A DNA stretch of 64,000 nt from Albula goreensis. Its lineage: Eukaryota > Chordata > Actinopteri > Albuliformes > Albulidae. Positions 12,641 to 22,959 of this stretch are shown here, in pieces. Each line of letters starts with the position of its first letter. Position 1 is the stretch's first letter. The stretch covers positions 32,752,052 to 32,816,051 of the forward strand of contig CM040747.1 in assembly GCA_022829145.1 (NCBI GenBank), written 5' to 3'. Both the position numbers and the translations under genes were made by a program. The notes under the pieces were generated by a model. The model was not told the DNA's origin and searched no databases. It saw only the letters and a list, made by a program, of their open reading frames with translations.

Positions 12641-13000
12641 TTTTACTGCCTTGAGGCAAAGGTTTTCTTCTGAAAGATATTTTAACCAAGGTACCTCCAC
12701 GAAACGTTTTAGAATTTTCATCACAAATACATTGAAAGTATTCTGTACAATGTTTTGTCATAAAAATGTTTTTCTAATTCAATTTTTGTTGTTTATTTCT
12801 TTATGTATTTTTTCTCTTTCTTTGTGCTGTCTGAGGTTTGTATTACCCTGTAATCATATTTGAATTTTCATTGTCTGTTTTGTGTATATTTATTGATTGG
12901 TTTTTTTATTTATTGAGGTTTTACTGTGTTCTTGCCATGACCTGGCCTTTTGTGCCGTCTTCTCATTAAATACCAAATAAATGAATCTCTCGTGTAGACG

Positions 13001-16000
13001 ATCTGCAGGTGATTTCCAATTATTCTAAGCAGAAAAATCCAGGATTTCTCGGACTCCAATTTTTATCACTTTTTTCCAGTCTGCAGCTTGCCTGTTTTTT
13101 AGTTTTTGGCAAAACACACTCCTAGCGTTTTCTACCAGTTAATCCCTTTCTGCTCACTTTTTCTGTTGTCCCTACTATCTGTGGGTGTTTTGCAGTCTTT
13201 CTAAGCAGAAAAATCAGGATTTCTGGGGGTCCGTTTTTCTCACTTTTTTCAGGTCTGCGGCTTACGTTTTTTTCATTTTTTAGCAACACAGACTCCTCGC
13301 GTTTTCTGCAAGTTAATCCCTTTCTTCTCACTTTTTCTGTCGTCCCTACTATCTGCAGGTGTTTTGCAGTCATTCTAAGCAGAAAAATCCAGGATTTCTG
13401 GGGGTCGATTTTTCTCACTTTTTTCAGGTCTGCGGCTTACGTTTTTTTCGGTGTTTGGAAACACAGACTCTTCTCGTTTTCTTCCAGTTAATCCCTTTCT
13501 GATCACTTTTTCTGTCGTCCCTACTATCTGCAGGTGTTTTGCAGTCATTCTAAGCAGAAATATCCAGGATTTGAGAGGATCCGATTTTCTCACTTTTTTC
13601 AGGTCCGCGGCTTACTTTTTTATCTGTTTTTGGCAACACAGACTCCTCGCATTTTCTGCAAGTTAGTCCCTTTCTGCTCACTTTTTCTGTCGTCCCTACT
13701 ATCTGCAGGTGTTTTGCAGTCATTTTAAGCAGAAACATCCAGGATTTGAGAGGGTCCGATTTTCTCACTTTTTTCAGGTCCGCGGCTTACGTTTTTTTCG
13801 GTGTTTGGCAACACAGATTCCTCGCGTTTTCTGCAAGTTAATTCCTTTCTGGTCACTGTTTCTGTCGTCCCTACTATCTGCAGGTGTTTTGCACTCATTC
13901 TCAACAGAAAAATCCAGGATTTCTGGGGGTCCGATTTTTCTCACTTTTTTCAGGTCCACGGCTTACGTTTTTTTCGGTGTTTGGAAACACAGACTCCTCG
14001 CGTTTTCTGCAAGTTAATCCCTTTCTTCTCACTTTTTCTGTCGTCCCTACTATCTGCAGGTGTTTTGCAGTCATTCTAAACAGAAAAATCCAGGATTTCT
14101 GGGGGTCCGATTTTTCTCACTTTTTTCAGGTCCGCGGCTTACGTTTTTTTCTGTTTTTGGCAACACAGACTCCTCACGTTTTCTGCAAGTTAATCCCTTT
14201 CTGATCCCTGTTTCTGTCGTCCCTAGTATCTGCAGGTGTTTTGCAGTCATTCTAAGCAGAAAAATCCAGGATTTGAGAGGGTCCGATTTTTCTCACTTTT
14301 TTCAGGTCCGCGGCTTACGTTTTTTTTTTTGTTTTTGACAACACAGACTCCTCGCGTTTTCTGCCAGTTAATCCCTTTCTGCTCACTTTTTCTGTCGTCC
14401 CTACTATCTGCAGGTGTTTTGCAGTCATTCTAAGCAGAAAAATCCAGGATTTCTGGGGGTCCATTTTTCTCACTTTTTTCAGGTCCGTGGCTTACGTTTT
14501 TTTCTGTTTTTAGCAACACAGACTCCTCGCGTTTTCTGCAAGTTAATCCCTTTCTGCTCACTTTTTCTGTCGTCCCTACTATCTGCAGGTGTTTTGCAGT
14601 CATTCTAAGCAGAAAAATCCAGGATTTCTGGGGTCGATTTTTTTCTCACTTTTTTCAGGTCAGCGGTTTTACGTTTTTTCTGTTGTTTGGCAACACAGAC
14701 TCTCACTTTTTCAGGCGTTTTCTGCAAGTTAATCCTTTCTGCTCACTGTTTCTGTCGTCCCTACTATCTGCAGGTGTTTTGCAGTCATTCTAAGCAGAAA
14801 AATCCAGGATTTGAGAGGGTCCGATTTTTCTCACTTTTTTCAGGTCCGCGGCTTACGTTTTTTTCTGTTTTTGGCACCACAGACTCCTCACGTTTTCTAC
14901 AAGTTAATCCCTTTCTGATCACTTTTTCTGTCGTCCCTAGTATCTGCAGGTGTTTTGCAGTCATTCTAAGCAGAAAAATCCAGGATTTGAGAGGGTCCGA
15001 TTTTTCTCACTTTTTTCAGGTCCGCGGCTTACGTTTTTTTCATTTTTTAGCAACACAGACTCCTCGCGTTTTCTGCAAGTTAATCCCTTTCTGCTCACTT
15101 TTTCTGTCGTCCCTACTATCTGCGGGTGTTTTGCAGTCATTCTAAGCAGAAAAATCCAGGATTTGAGAGGGTCCGTTTTTCTCACTTTTTTCAGGTCCGC
15201 GGCTTACGTTTTTTTCGGTGTTTGGCAACACAGACTCCTCGCGTTTTCTGCCAGTAAATCCCTTTCTGCTCACTTTTTCTGTCGTCCCTACTATCTGCAG
15301 GTGTTTTGCAGTCTTTCTAAGCAGAAAAATCCAGGATTTGAGAGGGTCCGATTGTTCTCACTTTTTTCAGGTCCGCGGCTTACGATTTTTTCTGTTTTTG
15401 TCAACACAGACTCCTCGCGTTTTCTGCAAGTTAATCCCTTTCTGCTCACTGTTTCTGTCGTCCCTACTATCTGCAGGTGTTTTGCAGTCATTCTAAGCAG
15501 AAAAATCCAGGATTTGAGAGGGTCCGATTTTTCTCACTTTTTTCAGGTCCGCGGCTTACGTTTTTTTCGGTGTTTGGCAACACAGACTCCTCGCGTTTTC
15601 TGCCAGTTAATCCCTTTCTGCTCACTTTTTTTGTCGTCCCTACTATCTGCAGGTGTTTTGCAGTCATTCTAAGCAGAAAAATCCAGGATTTCTGGGGGTC
15701 CGATTTTTCTCACTTTTTTCAGGTCCGCGACTTACCTTTTTTTCATTTTTTAGCAACACAGACTCCTCGCGTTTTCTGCCAGTTAATTCCTTTTTGCTCA
15801 CTTTTTCTGTCGTCCCTACTATCTGTGGGTGTTTTGCAGTCATTCTAAGCAGAAAAATCCAGGTTTTGAGAGGGTCCGTTTTTCTCACTTTTTTCAGGTC
15901 CGCGGCTTACGTTTTTTTCTGTTTTTGTCAACACAGACTCCTCGCGTTTTCTGCAAGTTAATCCCTTTCTGCTCACTTTTTCTGTCGTCCTACTATCTGC

Positions 16001-18299
16001 AGGTGTTTTTTCTGAAAAAGTTAATCCACTTTTTTTTCTGCTCACGTTTTTTTTTTTTCTGTCGTTTCCCTAACTATCTGTCGTCCCTAGTATCTGCAGG
16101 TGTTTTGCAGTCATTCTAAGCAGAAAAATCCAGGATTTGAGAGGGTCCGATTTTTTTTCTCACTTTTTCAGGTCCGGCTTACGCTCACTTTTTTTTTTCA
16201 TCTGTGGGGTTTTTAGCAACACAGACTCCTCGCGTTTTCTGCCAGTTAATCCCTTTCTGCTCACTTTTTTTCTGTCGTCCCTACTATCTGCAGGTGTTTT
16301 GCAGTCATTCTAAGCAGAAAAATCCAGGATTTCTGGGGGTCGGATTTTTCTCACTTTTTTCAGGTCTGCGGCTTACGTCACTGTTTTTTTTCTGTTTTTG
16401 GCAACACAGACTCCTCGCATTTTCTGCCAGTTAATCCCTTTCTGCTCACTTTTCTGTCGTCCCTACTATCTGCAGGTGTTTTGCACTGATTCTAAGCAGA
16501 AAAATCCAGGATTTCTGTGGGAAGGATTTTTCTCACTTTTTTCAGGTCCGCGGCTTACGTTTTTTTCGGTGTTTGGCAACACAGACTCCTCGCATTTTCT
16601 GCCAGTTAATCCCTTTCTGCTCACTGTTTCTGTCGTCCCTACTATCTGCAGGTGTTTTGCAGTCATTCTAAGCAGAAAATCCAGGATTTGAGAGGGTCCT
16701 TTTTTTTCACTTTTTTTCAGGTCCTGCAAGTTAATCCCTTCTGCTCACTTTTTTTTTTCTGTTTTTGGCAACACAGACTCCTCGCGATTTTCTGCAAGTT
16801 AATCCCTTTCTGCTCACTTTTTCTGTCGTCCCTACTATCTGCAGGTGTTTTGCAGTCATTCTAAGCAGAAAATCCAGGATTTGAGAGGGTCCGATTTTTC
16901 TCACTTTTTTCAGGTCCGCGGCTTACGTTTTTTTCAGTGTTTGGCAACACAGATTCCTCGCGATTTTTTTCTGCAAGTTAATCCCTTTCTGCTCACTGCT
17001 CACTGTTTCTGTCGTCCCTACTATCTGCAGGTGTTTTGCAGTCATTCTAAGCAGAAAAATCCAGGATTTCTGGGGTCCGATTTTTCTCACTTTTTTCAGG
17101 TCCGCGGCTTACGTTTTTTTTTTTTTGGCAACACAGACTCCTCGCGTTTTCTGCCAGTTAATCCCTTTCTGATCACTTTTTCTGTCGTCCCTACTATCTG
17201 CAGGTGTTTTGCAGTCATTCTAAGCAGAAAAATCCAGGATTTCTGGGGTCCGATTTTTCTCACTTTTTTCAGGTCCGCGGCTTACGTTTTTTTCGTCCCT
17301 ACTGTTTTTGGCAACACAGATTCACTTTTTCGCGTTTTCTGCAAGTTAATCCCTTTTCTGTTAATCCCTTTCACTTTTTCTGTCGTCCCTACTATCTGCA
17401 GGTGTTTTGCAGTCATTCTAAGCAGAAAAATCCAGGATTTCTGGGGTCCGATTTTTCTCACGTTTTTTTCAGGTCATCTGCGGCTTACGTTTTTTTCTGT
17501 TTTTGGCAACACAGACTCCTCGCGTTTTCTGCAAGTTAATCCCTTTCTGATCACTTTTTCTGTCGTCCCTACTATCTGCAGGTGTTTTGCAGTCATTCTA
17601 AGCAGAAAAATCCAGGATTTGAGAGGGTCCGATTTTTCTCACTTTTTTCAGGTCCGCGGCTTACGTTTTTTTCGGTGTTTGGCAACACAGATTCCTCGCG
17701 TTTTCTGCAAGTTAATTCCTTTCTGGTCACTGTTTCTGTCGTCCCTACTATCTGCAGGTGTTTTGCAGTCATTCTAAGCAGAAAAATCCAGGATTTCTGG
17801 GGTCCGATTTTTCTCACTTTTTTCAGGTCCGCGGCTTACGTTTTTTTCTGTTTTTGGCAACACAGACTCCTCGCGTTTTCTGCCAGTTAATCCCTTTCTG
17901 CTCACTTTTCTGTCGTCCCTACTATCTGCAGGTGTTTTGCAGTCATTCTAAGCAGACAAATCCAGGTTTTGAGAGGTCCAATTTTTCTCACTTTTTTCAG
18001 GTCCGCGGCTTACTTTTTTTTCTGTTTTTGGCAACACAGACTCTTCGCATTTTCTGCAAGTTAATCCCTTTCTGGTCACTTTTTCTGTCATCCCTACTAT
18101 CTGCAGATGTTTTGCTGTCATTCTAAGCAGAAAAATCCAGGATTTCTGGGGGTTTTTTCTCACTTTTTTCAGGCTTACTTTTTTGCTTGTTTTTGGCAAC
18201 ACAGACTCCTCGCATTTTCTGCAAGTTAATCCCTTTCTGCTCACTTTTTCTGTCGTCCCTACTATCTGCAGGTGTTTTGCAGTCATTCTAAGCAGAAAA
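13001..18299 (+). repeat. 176-bp satellite array, forward arm
   Basis: About 29 head-to-tail monomers. Anchor CTGCAGGTGTTTTGCAG recurs near 13,530, 13,705, 13,880, 14,056 and 14,232, a spacing of 175-178 bp. Other constant blocks are CATTCTAAGCAGAAAAATCC, CTCACTTTTTTCAGGTCCGC, CAACACAGACTCCTCGCG and GTTAATCCCTTTCTG. Two main variants alternate irregularly: GGATTTCTGGGGGTCCG and GGATTTGAGAGGGTCCG. A second variable site is CGGTGTTTGG or CTGTTTTTGG. No fixed higher-order order was seen. The monomer is T-rich on this strand and lacks stops in several frames, so long overlapping ORFs (up to 310 codons at 16,845-17,777) arise and should not be treated as genes. Confidence 0.97.
15990..16210 (+). 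repeat. Disrupted satellite monomers with poly-T expansions
   Basis: Within the forward arm, normal spacing breaks down. The sequence holds expanded T runs, a partial second copy of the end block (CTATCTGTCGTCCCTAG), and a truncated unit. Similar patches occur near 14,696, 16,690-16,760 and 17,282-17,375, where short pieces from elsewhere in the monomer are pasted in. Confidence 0.8.
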
Positions 18300-18308
18300 T
18301 GTTGCCAA
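18292..18308. other. Inversion breakpoint in the satellite
   Basis: The forward monomer stops after CATTCTAAGCAGAAAAT, and the next base starts the reverse complement of a monomer (GTTGCCAAACACTAAAAAAA). There is no spacer. Left of this point all monomers are forward, and right of it all are reversed. The break falls inside the monomer on both sides and at different positions in it. Confidence 0.95.
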
Positions 18309-20404
18309 ACACTAAAAAAACGTAAGCTGCGGACCTGAAAAAGTGAAAAACGGACCCCCAGAAATCCTGGATTTTTCTGCTTAGAATGACTGCAAAACAC
18401 CTGCAGATAGTAGGGACGACAGAAAAAGTGAGCAGAAAGGGATTAACTTGCAGAAAATGCGAGGAGTCTCTGTTGCCAAAACAGAAAAAAACGTAAGCCG
18501 CGGACCTGAAAAAAGTGAGAAAAATCGGACCCCCAGAAATCCTGGATTTTTCTGCTTAGAATGAGTGGCAAAACACCTGCAGATAGTAGGGACGACAGAA
18601 AAAGTGAGATGAAAGGGATTTCCTGGCAGAAAACGCAAGGAATCTGTGTTGCCAAACACCGAAAAAAACGTAAGCCATGGACCTGAAAAAAGTGACAAAA
18701 ATCCGACCCCCAGAAATCCTGGATTTTTCTGCTTAGAATGACTGCAAAACACCTGCAGATAGTAGGGACGACAGAAAAAGTGAGTAGAAAGGAATTAACT
18801 GGCAGAAAACGCGAGGAATCTTGTTGCAAAACACCGAAAAAAACGTAAGCCGTGGACCTGAAAAAAGTGAGAAAAATCGGACCCCCAGAAATCCTGGATT
18901 TTTCTGCTTAGAATGACTGCAAAACATCTGCAGATAGAAGGGACGACAGAAAAAGTGAGCAGAAAGGGATTTCCTGGCAGAAAACGCAAGGAATCTGTGT
19001 TGCCAAACACCGAAAAACACGTAAGCCGCGGACCTGAAAAAAGTGAGAAAAATCGGACCCTCTCAAATCCTGGATTTTTCTCCTTAGAATGACTGCAAAA
19101 CACCTGCAGATACTAGGGACGACAAAAACAGGGATCAGAAAGGGATTAACTTGTAGAAAATGTGAGGAGTCTGTGCTGCCAAAAACAGAAAAAAACGTAA
19201 GCTGCGGACCTGAAAAAAGTGACAAAAACATACCCCCAGAAATCCTGGATTTTTCTGCTTAGAATGACTGCAAAACACCTGCAGATAGTAGGGACGACAG
19301 AAAAAGTGAGCAGAAAGGGAGTAACTTGCAGAAAATGCGAGGAGTCTCTGTTGCCAAAAACAAAAAAAAAAAACGTAAGCCATGCGGATCTGAACAAAAA
19401 AAAGTGAAAAATCGGACCCCCAGAAATCCTGGATTTTTCTGCTTAGAATGACTGCAAAACACCTGCAGATAGTAGGGACGACAGAAAAAGTGATCAGAAA
19501 GGGATTAACTGGCAGAAAACGCGAGGAATCTGTGTTGCCAAAAAGCCGAGAAAAAAAACGTAAGCCGCGGACCTGAAAAAAGTGAGAAAATCGGACCCCA
19601 CAAATCCTGGATTTTTCTGCTTAGAATGACTGCAAAACACCTGCAGATAGTAGGGACGACAGAAAAAGTGAGCAGAAAGGGATTAACTGGCAGAAAACGC
19701 GAGGAGTCTTTGTTGCCAAACACTAAAAAAAACGTAAGCTGCGGACCTGAAAAAAGTGAGAAAAATCGGACCCCCAGAAATCCTGGATTTTTCTGCTTAG
19801 AATGACTGCAAAACACCTGCAGATAGTAGGGACGACAGAAAAAGTGAGCAGAAAGGGATTAACTTGCAGAAAATGAGGAGTCTCTGTTGCCAAAAACAGA
19901 AAAAAACGTAAGCCGCGGACCTGAAAAAAGTGAGAAAAATCGGACCCCCAGAAATCCTGGATTTTTCTGCTTAGAATGACTGCAAAACACCTGCAGAGTA
20001 GGGACGACAGAAAAAGTGAGATGAAAGATTATTTCCTGGCAGAAAACGCGAGGAAGTCTGTGTTGCCAAACAGCCAAAAAAAAAACGTAAGCCATGGACC
20101 TGAAAAAAGTGACAAAAATCCGACCCCCAGAAATCCTGGATTTTTCTGCTTAGAATGACTGCAAAACACCTGCAGATAGTAGGGACGACAGAAAAAGTGA
20201 TCAGAAAGGGATTAACTGGCAGAAAACGCGAGGAATCTGTGTTGCAAACACCGAAAAAAACATAAGCCGCGGACCTGAAAAAAGTGAGAAAAACGGACCC
20301 TCTCAAATCTTGAATTTTTCTGCTTAGAATGACTGCAAAACACCTGCAGATAGTAGGGACGACAGAAAAAGTGAGCAGAAAGGGATTAACTGGCAGAAAA
20401 CGCG

Positions 20405-21215
20405 GGAATCTGTGTTGCCAAAAACAGAAAAAAACGTAAGCCGCAGACCTGAAAAAGGTGAGAAAAATCGGACCCTCTCAAATCTTGGATTTTTCAGTTT
20501 AGAATGACTGCAAAACACCTGCAGATAGTAGGGACGACAGAAAAGTGAGCAGAAAGGGATTAACTTGCAGAAAACATGAGGAGTCTGTGTTGCCAAACAC
20601 CGAAAAAAACGTAAGCCGCAGACCTGAAAAAAGTGAGAAAAATCTGACCCCCAGAAATCCTGGATTTTTCTGCTTAGAATGACTGCAAAACACCTGCAGA
20701 TAGTAGGGACGACAGAAAAAGTGGGTAGAAAGGGATTAACTGGCAGAAAACGCTTGGAATCTGTGTTGCCAAAAGCCAAAAAAAACGTAAGCCGCGGACC
20801 TGAAAAAAGTGAGAAAAATGGACCCCCACAAATCCTGGATTTTTCTGCTTAGAATGACTGCAAAACACCTGCAGATAGTAGGGACGACAGAAAAAGTGAG
20901 CAGAAAGGGATTAACTGGCAGAAAACGCGGGGAATCTGTGTTGCCAAAAACAGAAAAAAACGTAAGCCGCAGACCTGAAAAAGGTGAGAAAAATCGGACC
21001 CTCTCAAATCCTGGATTTTTCAGTTTAGAATGACTGCAAAACACCTGCAGATAGTAGGGACGACAGAAAAAGTGAGCAGGAAGGGATTAACTTGCAGAAA
21101 ACATGAGGAGTCTGTGTTGCCAAACACCGAAAAAAACGTAAGCCGCAGACCTGAAAAAAGTGAGAAAAATCTGACCCCCAGAAATCCTGGATTTTTCTGC
21201 TTAGAATGACTGCAA
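20405..21215 (-). repeat. Three-monomer duplication inside the reverse arm
   Basis: About 285 bp beginning at 20,405 reappears beginning at 20,931 with only three differences that I could find. The offset of 526 bp equals three monomers. Both copies share rare marks: CAGTTTAGAATG instead of CTGCTTAGAATG, AACATGAGGAGTC, and AATCTGACCCCC. This is a local higher-order repeat made by unequal exchange. A one-monomer duplication with the mark GATACTAGGGAAGAC is seen at about 21,575 and 21,753. Confidence 0.85.
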
Positions 21216-21779
21216 AACATCTGCAGATAGAAGGGACAACAGAAAAAGTAAGCAGAAAGGGATTTACTGGCAGAAAACGCAAGGAGTCTGTGTTGCCAAA
21301 CACTAAAAAAAACGTAAGCCGCGGACCTGAAAAAAGTGAGAAAAATCGGACCCTCTCAAATCCTGGATTTTTCTGCTTAGAATGACTGCAAAACACCTGC
21401 AGATAGTTGGGACGACAGAAATAGTGAGCAGAAAGGGATTAACTGGCAGAAAACGCGAGGAGTCTGTGTTGCCAAACACTAAAAAAACGTAAGCCGCGGA
21501 CCTGAAAAAAGTGAGAAAAATCGGACCCTCTCAAAACCTGGATTTTTCTGCTTAGAATGACTGCAAAACACCTGCAGATACTAGGGAAGACAGAAAAAGT
21601 GAGCAGAAAGGGATTAACTGGCAGAAAACGCGAGGAGTCTGTGTTGCCAAACACTAAAAAAAAAACGTAAGCCGCGGACCTGAAAAAAGTGAGAAAATCG
21701 GACCCTCTCAAAACCTGGATTTTTCTGCTTAGAATGACTGCAAAACACCTGCAGATACTAGGGAAGACAGAAAAAGTGA

Positions 21780-21970
21780 GCAGAAAGGGATTAAGGGATT
21801 AACTGTCATGGACCTGAACAAAGTGAGAAAACAGACCCTCTCAAATCCTGGATTTTTCTTCTTTGAATGAGTGCAAAACACAGATAAACAGAAAAAACGT
21901 AACTGGCAGAAAACGGACCTGTTGCCAAAAAAAGTGAAAAAATCGGACCCGAAAAAAGTGAGAAAAATCG
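21780..21970 (-). repeat. Scrambled satellite segment
   Basis: Monomer blocks are present but out of order and partly repeated: a doubled GGGATTAA, then GACCTGAACAAAGTGAG, a diverged monomer start, then pieces such as AACTGGCAGAAAACGG joined to CCTGTTGCC and two consecutive copies of the GTGAGAAAAATCGG-like block. Normal monomers resume at about 21,970. Confidence 0.8.
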
Positions 21971-22746
21971 GACCCCCAGAAATCCTGGATTTTTCTGCTT
22001 AGAATGACTGCAAAACACCTGCAGATAGTAGGGACGACAGAAACAGTGACCAGAAAGGGATTAACTGGCAGAAAACGCAAGGAGTCTGTGTTGCCAAAAA
22101 CAGAAAAAAACGTAAGCTGCGGACCTGAAAAAAATGAGAAAAATCGGACCCTCTCAAAACCTGGATTTTTCTGCTTAGAATGAGTGCAAAACACCTGCAG
22201 ATAGTAGGGACGACAGAAAAAGTGAGTAGAAAGGGATTAACTGGCAGAAAACGCGAGGAATCTGTGTTGCAAAACAGTTAAAAAACGTAAGTCGCGGACC
22301 TGAAAAAGTGAGAAAAATCGGACCCCCCGAAATCCTGGATCTTTCTTCTTAGAATGAGTGCAAAACACCTGCAGATAGTAGGGACGACAGAAAAAGTGAG
22401 CAGAAAGGGATTAACTGGCAGAAAACGTGAGGAGTCTGTGTTGCCAAAAACAGAAAAAACGTAAGATCGCGGACCGAAAAAGTGAGAAAAATCGGACCCC
22501 CAGAAATCCTGGAATTTTGACTGCTTAGAATGACTGCAAAACACCTGCAGATAGTAGTGACGACAGAAAAGTGAGCAGAAAGGGAGTAACTTGCAGAAAA
22601 TGCGAGGAGTCTCTGTTGCCAAAAACAGAAAAAAACGTAAGCCGCGAACCTGAAAAAAGTGAGAAAAATCGGACCCCCAGAAATCCTGGATTTTTCTGCT
22701 GAGAATGACTGCAAAACACCTGCAGATAGTAGGGACATACTGCACA

Positions 22747-22766
22747 GTCCTCCCCTCCCTCAAAAG
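22747..22766 (-). other. Polypurine tract and 3' LTR start
   Basis: On the minus strand a purine run (AGGGAGGGGAGGA) is followed by C and TGTG. A polypurine tract directly before a TG-starting LTR is the site of second-strand priming in LTR elements. Only about 12-15 bp of the putative LTR remain before the satellite starts at 22,735. Confidence 0.55.
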
Positions 22767-22959
22767 AAAAGAAAAAACAAAAAATAACTACATAACACCC
22801 ACAAATATTTTATTTTACTTTTCTAATCCTTGTAAACAAAATTTTCTCCTTTTTTTCCTTTTTTTATTTCACAAACACTACCCAACAACAAAGCACAATA
22901 AGATTAATCATAGCCAAAATTCACGGCCAGAGCCACCATCACAGTAAGAGTCTCAATAT

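Larger units (their letters stand above)
10676..13000 (+). mobile_element. 5'-truncated LINE of the I/Nimb-like group, inserted in the satellite
   Basis: The element starts inside the reverse transcriptase domain, directly after satellite sequence (CTTTTTCTGTCATCT), and ends near 12,990 with an A-rich end containing TACCAAATAAATGAATC. Satellite then resumes at ATCTGCAGGTGATTTCC. Domain order is reverse transcriptase, RNase H, then a Cys-containing C-terminal segment. RNase H after reverse transcriptase is typical of I, Nimb, Tad and related LINE groups and is absent from most other fish LINEs. The endonuclease half is missing, as in most LINE copies. No clear target site duplication was seen. 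Confidence 0.8.
18300..22735 (-). repeat. 176-bp satellite array, reverse arm
   Basis: About 25 monomers in reverse orientation, recognised by GGATTTTTCTGCTTAGAATG, ACACCTGCAGATAGTAGGGA and AAACGTAAGCCGCGGACC. Variant types read outward from the breakpoint do not mirror the forward arm, so this is not a simple fold-back copy. Extra variants occur here, such as CCCCACAAATCC (near 19,595 and 20,825). Local duplications are present (see separate entry). The array ends abruptly at GTAGGGAC beside a gypsy polypurine tract. Confidence 0.97.

Noticed and set aside
18300..18300. Recent fold-back duplication making a perfect palindrome
   Set aside because: Variant order outward from the breakpoint differs between the two arms, so they are not copies of one another.
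13001..22735. CRISPR-like array because of regular repeats
   Set aside because: Repeats are 176 bp, directly adjacent and without unique spacers, in a vertebrate setting; this is a satellite.
13001..22735. CENP-B box within the satellite
   Set aside because: No stretch fits the TTCG-GGAA-CGGG pattern.
13122..22763. Many ORFs of 60-310 codons in and around the satellite, read as proteins such as HSKQKNPGFLGVRFFSLFSG
   Set aside because: They are translations of the tandem monomer. Monomer length is not a multiple of three and several frames lack stops, so the same peptides reappear in rotating frames on both strands.
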